A stretch of DNA of 64,000 nucleotides from Teredinibacter turnerae T7901 (GCF_000023025.1 NC_012997.1:3593125-3657124); one strand, 5' to 3'; shown: positions 36,837 to 45,342, numbered from the stretch's first letter. Notes: generated from the letters alone by a model not told the origin. Made by a program: numbers and translations.

Positions 36837-37211
36837 ATGACTGACTCTAAGCCACTCACGCAATTACCTCTGCCTGCGCACACCATCCTAAACCAGACAG
36901 AGAGCTGTATTCGGGTAATGCTGTCGCCCCCATACAGCGCAGACTATTTCGCCGGCCACTTTCCTGAGTTGCCAATACTGCCCGGTGTGACCCTGCTTAC
37001 CTGGACATTCGAGCTTGCACGACGTCTTGAGCTTGCCTGCGAACCCGGGCAAATTAAAAATTTGAAGTTTACCCACATCATCAAATCCGATACACCACTG
37101 ACACTCGAACTGACACCCGCACGAAATACCGGCAAAGTTAGCTTCCAATGGCTCAGTGGTGAGCAATCCTGCGCTTCAGGTACGCTGACGCTGCGAGCGG
37201 CCAATGACTAA
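36837..37211 (+). CDS. FabZ/FabA-like hotdog dehydratase (ApeI-like)
   Basis: A 124-residue hotdog protein with ADYFAGHFPELPILPGVTLLTW, the conserved FabZ/FabA histidine region, and IKNLKFTHIIKSDTPLTLEL. It is a sequence relative of the protein at 30977-31351, which occupies the same position relative to an ACP in the other operon. Dehydration of beta-hydroxyacyl-ACP intermediates is the expected role. It overlaps the glycosyltransferase gene by eight bases. Confidence 0.78.
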   Translation: MTDSKPLTQLPLPAHTILNQTESCIRVMLSPPYSADYFAGHFPELPILPGVTLLTWTFELARRLELACEPGQIKNLKFTHIIKSDTPLTLELTPARNTGKVSFQWLSGEQSCASGTLTLRAAND

Positions 37212-37956
37212 CCACACGCCCTGCCTGCTGGTCCCTATCTTCAACCACAGTCGCGAATTTGCGCCGGTGGCGGCCAACCTGGCGGAACTCGGGCTTCCTT
37301 GCCTGGTAGTCGACGATGGCAGTGACCCGGCGAATGCCGAACTACTGGACGAGATTGTCACCCGCCATAGATTCATTACCTTACTGCGCCTTCCCATCAA
37401 TCAAGGCAAGGGCAGCGCGGTCTGTGAAGGTTTGCGGGAAGCGGCGCGTCTCGGCTACAGCCACGCACTGCAAATAGACGCAGACGGCCAGCACAACCAC
37501 CAGGATATTCCGCTGTTTTTAGCAATGTCTCAACAGCACCCCCGTGCGGTCATCAGTGGCAACCGTATTTATATCAATGCCCCGAAAAGTCGTATGTACG
37601 CGCGTAAACTTACCGATTTTTGGGTGTGCGTTAACACCTTGTCGCGCAGTATCAGCGACTCCATGTGCGGTTTCCGACTTTACCCGCTGCAGGAAACTTT
37701 ACAGCTGCTGAATACGTCAAAAATCAGTCGCCGCATGGATTTCGACTCAGATATTCTGGTCAAGTTAGTCTGGCGCGGCGTGCGGGTTATAGAAATTCGC
37801 ACCGAGGTAGTCTACCGCCCGGAGATTACCTCTCACTTCAATGTTCTCAATGACAACATTGCAATTTCCTGGATGCACACACGCCTGTTTTTCGGCATGT
37901 TGGTGCGTCTTCCCAAATTACTGATCAGAAAACTGGAATGGACACAGACACGCTGA
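37204..37956 (+). CDS. Family 2 glycosyltransferase (aryl-polyene cluster)
   Basis: A 250-residue GT-A-fold glycosyltransferase without evident membrane helices. It begins CLLVPIFNHSREF, has the nucleotide-binding VVDDGSD, the GKGSAVCEGLREA motif and the metal-binding LQIDADGQHNHQD. It resembles dolichol-phosphate-mannose-synthase-like enzymes. In aryl-polyene clusters a GT2 domain, sometimes fused to an acyltransferase, is thought to build the sugar on which the polyene is anchored. It overlaps both neighbours (8 and 19 bases). Confidence 0.83.
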   Translation: MTNHTPCLLVPIFNHSREFAPVAANLAELGLPCLVVDDGSDPANAELLDEIVTRHRFITLLRLPINQGKGSAVCEGLREAARLGYSHALQIDADGQHNHQDIPLFLAMSQQHPRAVISGNRIYINAPKSRMYARKLTDFWVCVNTLSRSISDSMCGFRLYPLQETLQLLNTSKISRRMDFDSDILVKLVWRGVRVIEIRTEVVYRPEITSHFNVLNDNIAISWMHTRLFFGMLVRLPKLLIRKLEWTQTR

Positions 37957-38357
37957 TACAAACCGAAACCCTGATAAAAGTGCCCTTCCACGATGTGGAT
38001 TCGATGGGCGTTGCCTGGCATGGCCATTACGCTAAATATCTGGAAGTCGCCCGCTGTGAATTTCTGGATGAGGTTGGCTACAACTACGATGCCATGGAAC
38101 AGTCGGGCTATATGTGGCCCATCATTGATATGCAAATCAAGTATGTAAAACCGCTTCGGTTTGATCAGGTGGTGCGTGTGGTAACCCAACTTGCTGAGTG
38201 GGAGTATCGCCTGAAATTAAAATACGTGATCTACGATCAAACGACTGGAGAACGCTTGTGCAAGGCGCACACATCGCAGGTGGCCGTCGACGGAAAAACA
38301 GGTGAGATGTGTTTTCAAAGTCCACAAACTCTGATCGAACGCCTGGGTAAACACTAA
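37938..38357 (+). CDS. Acyl-CoA/ACP thioesterase, 4-hydroxybenzoyl-CoA thioesterase family
   Basis: A 139-residue hotdog thioesterase. The motif HDVDSMGVAWHGHYAKYLEVAR is the family signature, with the catalytic aspartate in DSMG. YbgC- and FcbC-type members hydrolyse acyl- or aryl-thioesters. In this cluster it probably releases or edits ACP-bound intermediates. It overlaps the glycosyltransferase gene by 19 bases and abuts the LolA-like gene by one base. Confidence 0.82.
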   Translation: MDTDTLIQTETLIKVPFHDVDSMGVAWHGHYAKYLEVARCEFLDEVGYNYDAMEQSGYMWPIIDMQIKYVKPLRFDQVVRVVTQLAEWEYRLKLKYVIYDQTTGERLCKAHTSQVAVDGKTGEMCFQSPQTLIERLGKH

Positions 38358-39061
38358 TGTGTAGAACCCGATTCAGTCCAGCCCGGGCAATCCTGGTGTA
38401 CGTCCTTCTCACCTTTGCCAATAACACATTCGCCACAACGGCCATTGCAGTCGCCAACGCAGAACACGCCGATTCCGCGTTGTCCCAGTTAAGCCTCCCC
38501 GCTGTCGATTACTCCGCTGGCGCATTCATCAGTGAGCGCAAATTACCCGGGTTGCCCGAAAAGCTCGTTAGCTCCGGTCAGTTTTTTTTCGATAAACAAC
38601 TCGGATTTCTCTGGTTTACCCGGGAACCAGTGATGCAGGCCCAGTTTTTTGGGGCACGAAAAAGTTTTGACTATCAGGTACACAATCAACGCATTCGGGC
38701 TGAGCGTATCCGCCTCCAGGCAACCCGCTATATCGGTCGCATCATCAACGCGTTGATTGACGGTGATTGGAAGTATCTGGAACGCTACTTCAACGCCCAG
38801 GTAACGCCTGAGGGCAAAGCCCAGCGCATTACGCTCACCCCGCGTAACAAACAAGTTGCCAAGCAACTGACGCAGCTGGAGTTTACCGTTGAATCCCACC
38901 TCACAGGGTACCGGCTGGAACTGGCCAACGGCGAATGGCAATCGGTTCGCTTCAGCAAGGTCACAGAGAACACCCTCAACCTGTTTGCCGATTGCAGCAC
39001 GGACGATTCCGTAGTCGAAGCCATTTGCAAGCATATTCTGGAGTCGGAAGCTCAGCCTTGA
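38357..39061 (+). CDS. Outer-membrane lipoprotein carrier LolA-like protein (aryl-polyene cluster)
   Basis: A 234-residue exported protein with a signal peptide (ARAILVYVLLTFANNTFATTA). The mature part has the LolA-like pattern SGQFFFDKQLGFLWFTREPVM and QRITLTPRNKQVAKQLTQLEFTVE. Aryl-polyene clusters encode such periplasmic carriers beside an MMPL exporter, which suggests a role in moving the lipid-linked pigment to the outer membrane; this is inference from context. The last four bases overlap the exporter start. Confidence 0.75.
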   Translation: MCRTRFSPARAILVYVLLTFANNTFATTAIAVANAEHADSALSQLSLPAVDYSAGAFISERKLPGLPEKLVSSGQFFFDKQLGFLWFTREPVMQAQFFGARKSFDYQVHNQRIRAERIRLQATRYIGRIINALIDGDWKYLERYFNAQVTPEGKAQRITLTPRNKQVAKQLTQLEFTVESHLTGYRLELANGEWQSVRFSKVTENTLNLFADCSTDDSVVEAICKHILESEAQP

Positions 39062-41442
39062 AGTCGTCGCCAGCAAACTCAAAACATCGCCTCTACGCTG
39101 TGGCTGTGCGTGTTACTTTTGCACTCCTGAGTCTGCTGATTGGTGCCGCTGTAGTAGACAACACTGTTCATCACAAATGGCGTATCAGTGCCGATATGGC
39201 GCACATGATAGACACCAATACCACTGATAGCGTGGTCACCCGCTGGAACACCGAAAGCGCCCGCCAGTTTGAAAACCAGTTTGCATTGGTCATCAATACT
39301 CCGCTCGATGACGCTGCCTACAACCGCGAGGATGCGATAGAAGCAGCCATAGACGCGTTCGAAACCACACATGACGCACTGTTTGTCGCTGTAGATCACA
39401 GCGATAGCCTCTCGCCGCTCGTCGACAAATTGATTCAGCATCGCTTCAATTTTACGGATACGCAGGCTGGGCGCAGCGCTGAAGACGTCGCCGCCGCGAT
39501 TGTGTCGAAAGCCTACGGTGCCGGATTTGAAGGTGTACCGGGTCTAAGCTTGCGGAACGACCCCCAAGGTATTCTGCAGGCGCGCCTAAATGAGTTTCTA
39601 CCGCAACCCCAGGCAGACGTATTTGCCAACCGTATTGCGATAATCAACGACAACACTCCGCCGAGTCTTTTGCTGAGTTACCAAATCCAGGGCAGCGGGC
39701 TTGATCTCGCAACCCAGGCAAAGCTGGTCGACGCAGTTGATCAACTGGAGTCTGCGCTTGCTCCGCTGCTTCCTGAGGCTCAGCTGTGGCGACTAGGCCC
39801 GGTGTTTCACGCGCAATTTGCTGCAGCCAGCATGAAAAGCGACTTATCGGTTATAGCAACTGGCTCTACCCTGGGTATCTTGATTCTCTTCCTCACTATG
39901 TTCGGAAGACCACAGGCGTTGCTTGTCTCCATTGGCAGCATCACATTCGGCTTTGCTACCGCATTTACCCTGTGCAACTGGTTGTTTACCCAGCTGCACT
40001 TTATTGTGCTGGTTTTCGGCGCATCGTTAATTGGCGTGTGCGTAGACTTCTCACTCCATTTGTTCGCCCGCTACTATCAGACACCCGAAGAAAATGGCAA
40101 ACAAGTGTTCTCCGCTATTTTCTCCCCGCTGTTGCTGAGTCTCGCCAGCAGCGTGCTCGGTTATTTGTGCCTTAGTTTCTCCGGCCTCAGCAGCCTGCAG
40201 CAAATCGCCGTTTTTTCCTGCCTGGGTTTGAGCGCCGCCTGGCTGTTTCTCGGAACCATCGCCTGCTCGCTGCCCAGCGCCAATAAGCCCGCGCTTTTGC
40301 TTCCCTGGCTGACGCATTCTCTCAGCGCAGTTATTGGCAAGGGTGCCAGGAAAAAGCCGCTGATTAACTCGGCACTGTTCGCAGGCTTGATCGCGGTGGC
40401 AGCAGCTTCTGCCCTACTTTACTCCACATCCGACAACCCGCGCCTGATGTACCACGCATCGCCCAAGCTCATCAACGACCTCAAGCAAGCCGCGAGTGTG
40501 ATTCAAGAATTCGACCCGAGCCGCGCAATTCTTGTCAGCGGGCGCTCAGAAGAGGCAGTGATGCAAAAACTCGCAGCACTGCAGACGCTGTTAGAGCAGT
40601 GGCGCGCCGATGGGTTGATTGCGGGTTATCGCAGTATTCACACGTTGCTGCCGCTGGCGCAGGAGCAGCGTTCTGCATTTGCCCGCAACGACAGGCTTTA
40701 CCAGCCCGGAGGCGCAGTGTATGACACGCTGATTTCCCTGGGCTATCCTGTGGCATCGGTGGCGAAAGCCGGTGAATTCAGGCTGCTTACGCCGTCTTCG
40801 CTCGCGGGGTCTTCGGCGCTTACCCAAAACCTGTGGGTGGAGTCCGGGGACGAGGTTGCCACGGTCATTGAGTTGAAGAGCCCAGATAGCCGCAGGCTGC
40901 AAGCGGCAATTAAGAAATTGAATGATCCGATGGTGGTGTTTGCGGATCGCGCTGCCGACCTGACTCACATACTCGCAACCATTCGTCACAAAGCGCAATC
41001 GCTGCTACTTGTCGCCTACCTGATGATTCTTGCGATGTTCGTAATTAACTACCGGTCACTGGTCGCGTTGCAACTCATTGCGATACCGCTGGGTAGCAGC
41101 CTTGCGACAGTCGCTATTATCAGTGCTTTCGGCGCTATCAACGCCTTCCATATTTTTGCTCTGTATCTTGTCCTGGGCCTGGGTATCGACTATGCCGTTT
41201 TTCTTCAGGCGTCCAGGAATAACCCGGACGCCTCCACCTTAGCGGCAATTGTGCTGTCTGCGCTCACCAGTCTGCTGTCCTTCGGTTTGCTCGGCCTCAG
41301 CCAAACGCCAATGATTGGCGACTTTGGTATCACCCTCAGCCTCGGCATTGCGATCAACGCGGCGGTGATTTTTCTACATTTCCTCATATCATCTTGCGCA
41401 ACAACAAATAACAGCCAGTCTGTTCATAAATCAAACGGGTAA
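39058..41442 (+). CDS. MMPL/RND-superfamily exporter (aryl-polyene cluster)
   Basis: A 794-residue inner-membrane exporter. It has one helix near the N terminus, a large periplasmic domain, five or six helices (around GILILFLTMFGRPQALLVSIG to AAWLFLGTIAC), a second periplasmic domain and a second helix group at the C-terminal end (LLVAYLMILAMFV to INAAVIFLHFLI). This is the duplicated MMPL layout. I chose TTG 39058, whose TTGA overlaps the upstream stop and which has GGAAG seven bases upstream. It would move the finished pigment or its lipid conjugate across the membrane together with the LolA-like protein. Confidence 0.85.
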   Translation: MKSSPANSKHRLYAVAVRVTFALLSLLIGAAVVDNTVHHKWRISADMAHMIDTNTTDSVVTRWNTESARQFENQFALVINTPLDDAAYNREDAIEAAIDAFETTHDALFVAVDHSDSLSPLVDKLIQHRFNFTDTQAGRSAEDVAAAIVSKAYGAGFEGVPGLSLRNDPQGILQARLNEFLPQPQADVFANRIAIINDNTPPSLLLSYQIQGSGLDLATQAKLVDAVDQLESALAPLLPEAQLWRLGPVFHAQFAAASMKSDLSVIATGSTLGILILFLTMFGRPQALLVSIGSITFGFATAFTLCNWLFTQLHFIVLVFGASLIGVCVDFSLHLFARYYQTPEENGKQVFSAIFSPLLLSLASSVLGYLCLSFSGLSSLQQIAVFSCLGLSAAWLFLGTIACSLPSANKPALLLPWLTHSLSAVIGKGARKKPLINSALFAGLIAVAAASALLYSTSDNPRLMYHASPKLINDLKQAASVIQEFDPSRAILVSGRSEEAVMQKLAALQTLLEQWRADGLIAGYRSIHTLLPLAQEQRSAFARNDRLYQPGGAVYDTLISLGYPVASVAKAGEFRLLTPSSLAGSSALTQNLWVESGDEVATVIELKSPDSRRLQAAIKKLNDPMVVFADRAADLTHILATIRHKAQSLLLVAYLMILAMFVINYRSLVALQLIAIPLGSSLATVAIISAFGAINAFHIFALYLVLGLGIDYAVFLQASRNNPDASTLAAIVLSALTSLLSFGLLGLSQTPMIGDFGITLSLGIAINAAVIFLHFLISSCATTNNSQSVHKSNG

Positions 41443-41518
41443 TCCATCGCCGACGGGTTATTCACGGGGAAATTTCCGTGTACAATCGCGCCCTGTTTTT
41501 GTCCCTGCACAATTTACG

Positions 41519-41998
41519 ATGATTATCACGCCAAACGCCCTGTTAGAGACGACCGAACCCATGCCCACGCCGGCATGGTTGCTGCCCCATGCGGAACCCA
41601 TGGTGCTGCTATCTCGTATTGTGGCGACAGCGGAGACATGGCTGGAAGCAGAAGTTGATCATCGCCACCCCACTGTGTTCAGCCAGACAAACGGCGATAC
41701 TCCTGCCTGGGTGGCACTTGAATACATGGCCCAAACTGTCGCCGCCTACGCCGGGCTGAAGCGCAGGCAAAGTGGCCGCGTACCCAACGTCGGCTTCCTT
41801 TTGGGCACCCGAAACTTCGACGTGAACGTACCCTGTTTCAAACACGGCGAGGCGCTCCGTATCAAAGTAAAACCGGTTCTGGAAAGCGATAATGACATTT
41901 CGCTATTTCAATGCGAGCTGCGCAACCGTCGCGGCCAGAACCTTGGCAATGCACAGCTTAAAGGCGTGCAGCCCAAAAATCCCACTGACTTCATTTAA
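41519..41998 (+). CDS. ApeP-like hotdog dehydratase (aryl-polyene cluster)
   Basis: A 159-residue hotdog protein with WLLPHAEPMVLLSRIVA, VALEYMAQTVAAYAG and VGFLLGTRNFDVNVP, typical of the ApeP dehydratase family. ApeP with ApeI dehydrates the 3-hydroxyacyl-ACP intermediate of each elongation cycle. It precedes the ketoreductase gene by 17 bases, in reaction order with it and the ketosynthase. A paralogue of equal length is at 27597-28076. ATG 41519 is preceded by a pyrimidine-rich gap of about 75 bases after the exporter gene. Confidence 0.8.
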   Translation: MIITPNALLETTEPMPTPAWLLPHAEPMVLLSRIVATAETWLEAEVDHRHPTVFSQTNGDTPAWVALEYMAQTVAAYAGLKRRQSGRVPNVGFLLGTRNFDVNVPCFKHGEALRIKVKPVLESDNDISLFQCELRNRRGQNLGNAQLKGVQPKNPTDFI

Positions 41999-42015
41999 CG
42001 AAACGGAACTCCAAC

Positions 42016-42738
42016 GTGACCCAATCCATTCTGGTAACCGGCTCCAGCCGGGGCATCGGCCGAGCTATAGCCGTCACTTTAGGTAAAGCGGGTTACACCG
42101 TGGTCGTGCATTGCCGCAGCCGTGCGGATGAAGCACAGCAAGTCATTGATGAGATCTGCAGCAATGGCGGCAACGCCCGTTTACTGCAGTTTGATGTGGG
42201 CGACCGCGCAGCAACGGCCGATGCTCTCCTGGCCGATACACAAGCTCATGGGGCCTACTATGGGGTTGTCTGTAACGCCGGTATCGCGCGCGACAACGCG
42301 TTCCCCGCCATGAGTGGCGACGACTGGGACGCCGTGATCCACACCAATCTGGATGCCTTCTACAACGTGCTTCACCCCATCACCATGCCGATGCTCCGTA
42401 TGAAACAGGGCGGACGCATCGTCACCCTGGCATCGGTTTCCGGCGTCATGGGAAACCGTGGCCAAGTAAATTACAGCGCTGCCAAAGCAGGCATCATGGG
42501 GGCGACCAAGGCTTTAGCTGTAGAGCTGGCAAAACGTAAAGTAACTGTAAACTGTGTAGCCCCTGGGATCATTGCCACAGAAATGACGGCAGAACTGCGC
42601 GATGAGGCCATGCAAATGGTCCCCCTGCGCCGTGCGGGCGAGCCGCAGGAAGTCGCCGATCTTGTGGCGTTTCTGGTCTCTGATAAAGCCGCGTACATCA
42701 CGCGCCAAGTTATCTCAATCAATGGTGGTATGTTTTGA
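42016..42738 (+). CDS. 3-oxoacyl-ACP reductase, FabG family (ApeQ-like)
   Basis: A 240-residue classical short-chain dehydrogenase. It has the nucleotide motif TGSSRGIGRAIA (residues 7-18), NAGIARDN, the catalytic serine in TLASVSGVMGNRGQVN and YSAAKAG with the Tyr-Lys pair. It would reduce the beta-ketoacyl-ACP formed by the ketosynthase. GTG 42016 is the start. The TGA overlaps the TTG start of the following ketosynthase, so the two steps are translationally coupled. Confidence 0.9.
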   Translation: MTQSILVTGSSRGIGRAIAVTLGKAGYTVVVHCRSRADEAQQVIDEICSNGGNARLLQFDVGDRAATADALLADTQAHGAYYGVVCNAGIARDNAFPAMSGDDWDAVIHTNLDAFYNVLHPITMPMLRMKQGGRIVTLASVSGVMGNRGQVNYSAAKAGIMGATKALAVELAKRKVTVNCVAPGIIATEMTAELRDEAMQMVPLRRAGEPQEVADLVAFLVSDKAAYITRQVISINGGMF

Positions 42739-43973
42739 GCTGCAAACGGGTAGTAATTACGGGAATGTCTACCATTACCTCTCTTGGTAGTGATTGGGAG
42801 ACATTCAGAGCCAACGCGCTGGCCGGTAAATCCGGTATCAAACGCATGGCGGAGTGGGAGCGGTACGGCGATCTCAACACCCGTCTGGGCGGGCCTGTTA
42901 CCGACTTCCAGACACCCAGCCACTTCTCGCGCAAAAAAACCCGCGGTATGGGACGAGTGTCGCTTATGGCCACCAGCTCAGCGGAGACTGCGTTGGCCGA
43001 TGCCGGTCTGCTGGGAGACCCCATTTTAAAATCGGGTCAAGTGGGGGTCGCCTACGGCTCTTCCACGGGTAGCACAGACGCAGTGCGGGACTTTGCCGGG
43101 ATGATCATCGAAGGCAATATGACGAGCGTTACTGCTACCACCTATATCCGGATGATGAGCCATACTTCTCCAGTCAATATCGGTGTATTTTTCGGCTTGC
43201 GGGGACGACTCTACACCACATCCAGCGCCTGTACGTCTGGAAGTCAGGCGATCGGACAGGCATTTGAGACCATTAAAGCAGGTCGTCAAATTGCAATGGT
43301 GGCCGGCGGTGGTGAGGAATTATGTCCTACCGAGGCCGCCGTATTCGATACCCTTTACGCGACCAGCACAGCGAACGATACGCCAGAACTCACCCCGCGC
43401 CCGTTTGATCAGGATCGCGATGGCTTAGTGATAGGTGAAGGTGCTGGCACCTTGATACTGGAAGAGCGCGACCACGCGATAGCTCGCGGCGCGACCATCT
43501 ACGCAGAAGTGCTGGGCTATGGCCAAAACACTGACGGAGGCCACATCACTCAACCCAATGCCGAAACCATGCAAATCGCAATGGAACTGGCGCTGCAGGA
43601 TGCTGGCCTCCGCCCAGCAGATATTGGTTACGTGAATGCCCACGGCACCGCGACAGATCGGGGCGACCTTGCCGAATCACGCGCGACTGCGTCACTGTTT
43701 GGCAATCGGCTGCCAATCAGTACCTTAAAAGGTCATCTGGGCCATACCCTGGGCGCTTGTGGCGCGGTGGAAGCCTGGGCGACTATTCAGATGATGCGCG
43801 AAAATCTCTACTTGCCGACGCTCAACCTGAAAACGCCAGACCCGGAGTGTGGTGAGCTGGACTACATCATGAACGAAGGGCGGGCGTTAGAGTGCGAATT
43901 TGTCATGAACAATAATTTTGCATTCGGCGGAATCAACACCTCGCTGATCTTTCGACGCCACAGCGAATCTTGA
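42735..43973 (+). CDS. Beta-ketoacyl-ACP synthase (aryl-polyene ketosynthase, ApeO-like)
   Basis: A 412-residue FabF-type ketosynthase with C166 in TTSSACTSGSQA, NAHGTATDRGDLAES with the first active-site histidine and LKGHLGHTLGACGA with the second. The start is TTG 42735 in a TTGA overlap with the reductase stop. It ends the plus-strand operon and is followed by two hairpins. By analogy to Xenorhabdus it would pair with the incomplete ketosynthase at 28069-28875, which lies in the other operon. Confidence 0.87.
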   Translation: MSCKRVVITGMSTITSLGSDWETFRANALAGKSGIKRMAEWERYGDLNTRLGGPVTDFQTPSHFSRKKTRGMGRVSLMATSSAETALADAGLLGDPILKSGQVGVAYGSSTGSTDAVRDFAGMIIEGNMTSVTATTYIRMMSHTSPVNIGVFFGLRGRLYTTSSACTSGSQAIGQAFETIKAGRQIAMVAGGGEELCPTEAAVFDTLYATSTANDTPELTPRPFDQDRDGLVIGEGAGTLILEERDHAIARGATIYAEVLGYGQNTDGGHITQPNAETMQIAMELALQDAGLRPADIGYVNAHGTATDRGDLAESRATASLFGNRLPISTLKGHLGHTLGACGAVEAWATIQMMRENLYLPTLNLKTPDPECGELDYIMNEGRALECEFVMNNNFAFGGINTSLIFRRHSES

Positions 43974-43981
43974 TCACGGCA

Positions 43982-44004
43982 ACCGGCACCCGCTAAGTGC
44001 CGGT
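43982..44004 (+). terminator. Hairpin just after the ketosynthase stop
   Basis: ACCGGCAC-CCGCTAA-GTGCCGGT, eight pairs, nine bases after the stop codon. There is no strong T-run, so it may be a 3'-end-protecting or weak terminator hairpin. Confidence 0.5.
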
Positions 44005-44115
44005 CATCCTCAATCCTTCCATTTTTCTTGACCATTTGCCTCATAGACTAACCATGTAGAGCGCGACACTGGAAGCAGCGGTCAGTTTTTCCGCAAACGG
44101 CAGTGAACCGAGATT

Positions 44116-44137
44116 AGGCCCGTAAGGGCCTTTTTTT
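44116..44137 (+). terminator. Rho-independent terminator of the plus-strand aryl-polyene operon
   Basis: AGGCCC-GTAA-GGGCCT followed by seven T. It touches the end of the convergent HPt/kinase gene and closes the operon on the plus strand. Confidence 0.8.
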
Positions 44138-45146
44138 ATCCGTGGCGCGACTGAGCCGGCTGCTCTCGCGCGGGTCGCTGGCGGCCCTTTGGCAAGCGAA
44201 TAACTTTTCCCGTCGGTGCGTTAGCGAGCGGCAGACGAAGCACAAACCGCGTGTACTGTCCGGCTTCAAATTCCACATCAATGCGCCCACCCAATTCGCG
44301 CACATAAGACTTCACCAGATCAAGCCCTACCCCACGCCCCGCGTGATTCTGCATCTTGGTTAGGGTACTGAACCCGGGCAAATACAGGGCGTTTATCAGC
44401 TGTTCGCGGGTGAGGTCGGCGGCTTTGCGGACGGCAACCCCGTACTTAAATATCAGCCTGCGACGAATTTTCTCGAGATCGATACCCTTGCCATTGTCCT
44501 GAACCGCGACCAATACCGCATCGGCTTCCCTGCGCACCACTACAGCTACACGCCCCTGCTCCGGTTTTCCGTTCGCCATGCGCTCCGCCGGTTGCTCAAT
44601 TCCATGCGCAATTGCATTGCGCACCAGCTGCATCACCATATCCTGAATTTTGACCAGCAGTGGGCGTGGAATGCCCTGAGCATTAAATTTCTCCAGGTTC
44701 AAAGCGACAGATTTGTTGTCGGAGCGACCCATGTTAGCGGCGAGAACCTGCAAAGTCGCGGCAAAACCCGACGTGGAAACCTCAGGTTTAGACACCGGAG
44801 ATGGTTTAGCTAGCGGCATGACCTCGCTTGCCGGAGCCACATATTTTTGAATCCGGTTCGCCGCAGCGTTGATACGCATAAGATAACGCTCGATCGTCGT
44901 GCGATGGGAAGGGCTCACCGCTACCCGATCGCGCAGGCACTGCAGATAATCTTCAAACTGAGACACCAAGAGTGACAGATTCGCCAGCCCCACCACCGTC
45001 GCCTCACCTTTCAACTTATGGGCGATCCTCGCCATTTGCAGTAACTCACTGGAGCCAAACCCCGGACGACACAATCGCTTAATGTCCCGAACACTTTCAC
45101 GCATGCTTTCCAGCAAAAAAGCCAGTGTTTTCGGGTCAATTTTCAT
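44136..45146 (-). CDS. Stand-alone CheA-like protein: HPt domain plus kinase ATPase domain
   Basis: A 336-residue protein. Residues 1 to about 105 are a histidine-phosphotransfer domain with H43 in ARIAHKLKGEATVVG. A Pro/Lys-rich linker of about 30 residues follows. The rest resembles the CheA HATPase domain: MVMQLVRNAIAHGIEQPAER (N-box, about 170-189), VAVQDNGKGID, and GRGVGLDLVKSYVRELGG. The CheA dimerisation, P2 and CheW-like domains are not visible. No che genes are nearby. It may act with a distant receiver protein; the output is unknown. It stands beside greA at the edge of the aryl-polyene insertion. Confidence 0.75.
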   Translation of the reverse strand: MKIDPKTLAFLLESMRESVRDIKRLCRPGFGSSELLQMARIAHKLKGEATVVGLANLSLLVSQFEDYLQCLRDRVAVSPSHRTTIERYLMRINAAANRIQKYVAPASEVMPLAKPSPVSKPEVSTSGFAATLQVLAANMGRSDNKSVALNLEKFNAQGIPRPLLVKIQDMVMQLVRNAIAHGIEQPAERMANGKPEQGRVAVVVRREADAVLVAVQDNGKGIDLEKIRRRLIFKYGVAVRKAADLTREQLINALYLPGFSTLTKMQNHAGRGVGLDLVKSYVRELGGRIDVEFEAGQYTRFVLRLPLANAPTGKVIRLPKGRQRPAREQPAQSRHG

Positions 45147-45296
45147 CGCTTTAGCTCCAGTTAGCGCAATTTGCGCGAGTATTACACAGAGCCGACGGCA
45201 CCCTAAGCATCATTGGCGCCTAATGTTGTTTCTGTGAATGAGGTCACCAGCGCAATGTGATCTGAGCTACGAGGCACCGCGCAGAAAATCAGGCAC

Positions 45297-45327
45297 AAAA
45301 AAAGCGGGCTCACGGCCCGCTTTTTTG
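45297..45327 (-). terminator. Rho-independent terminator after greA
   Basis: On the minus strand GCGGGC-CGTGA-GCCCGC is followed by a run of T, with A-runs on the other side. It lies about 16 bases past the greA stop. Confidence 0.85.
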
Positions 45328-45342
45328 CATCAATGCAATCGA

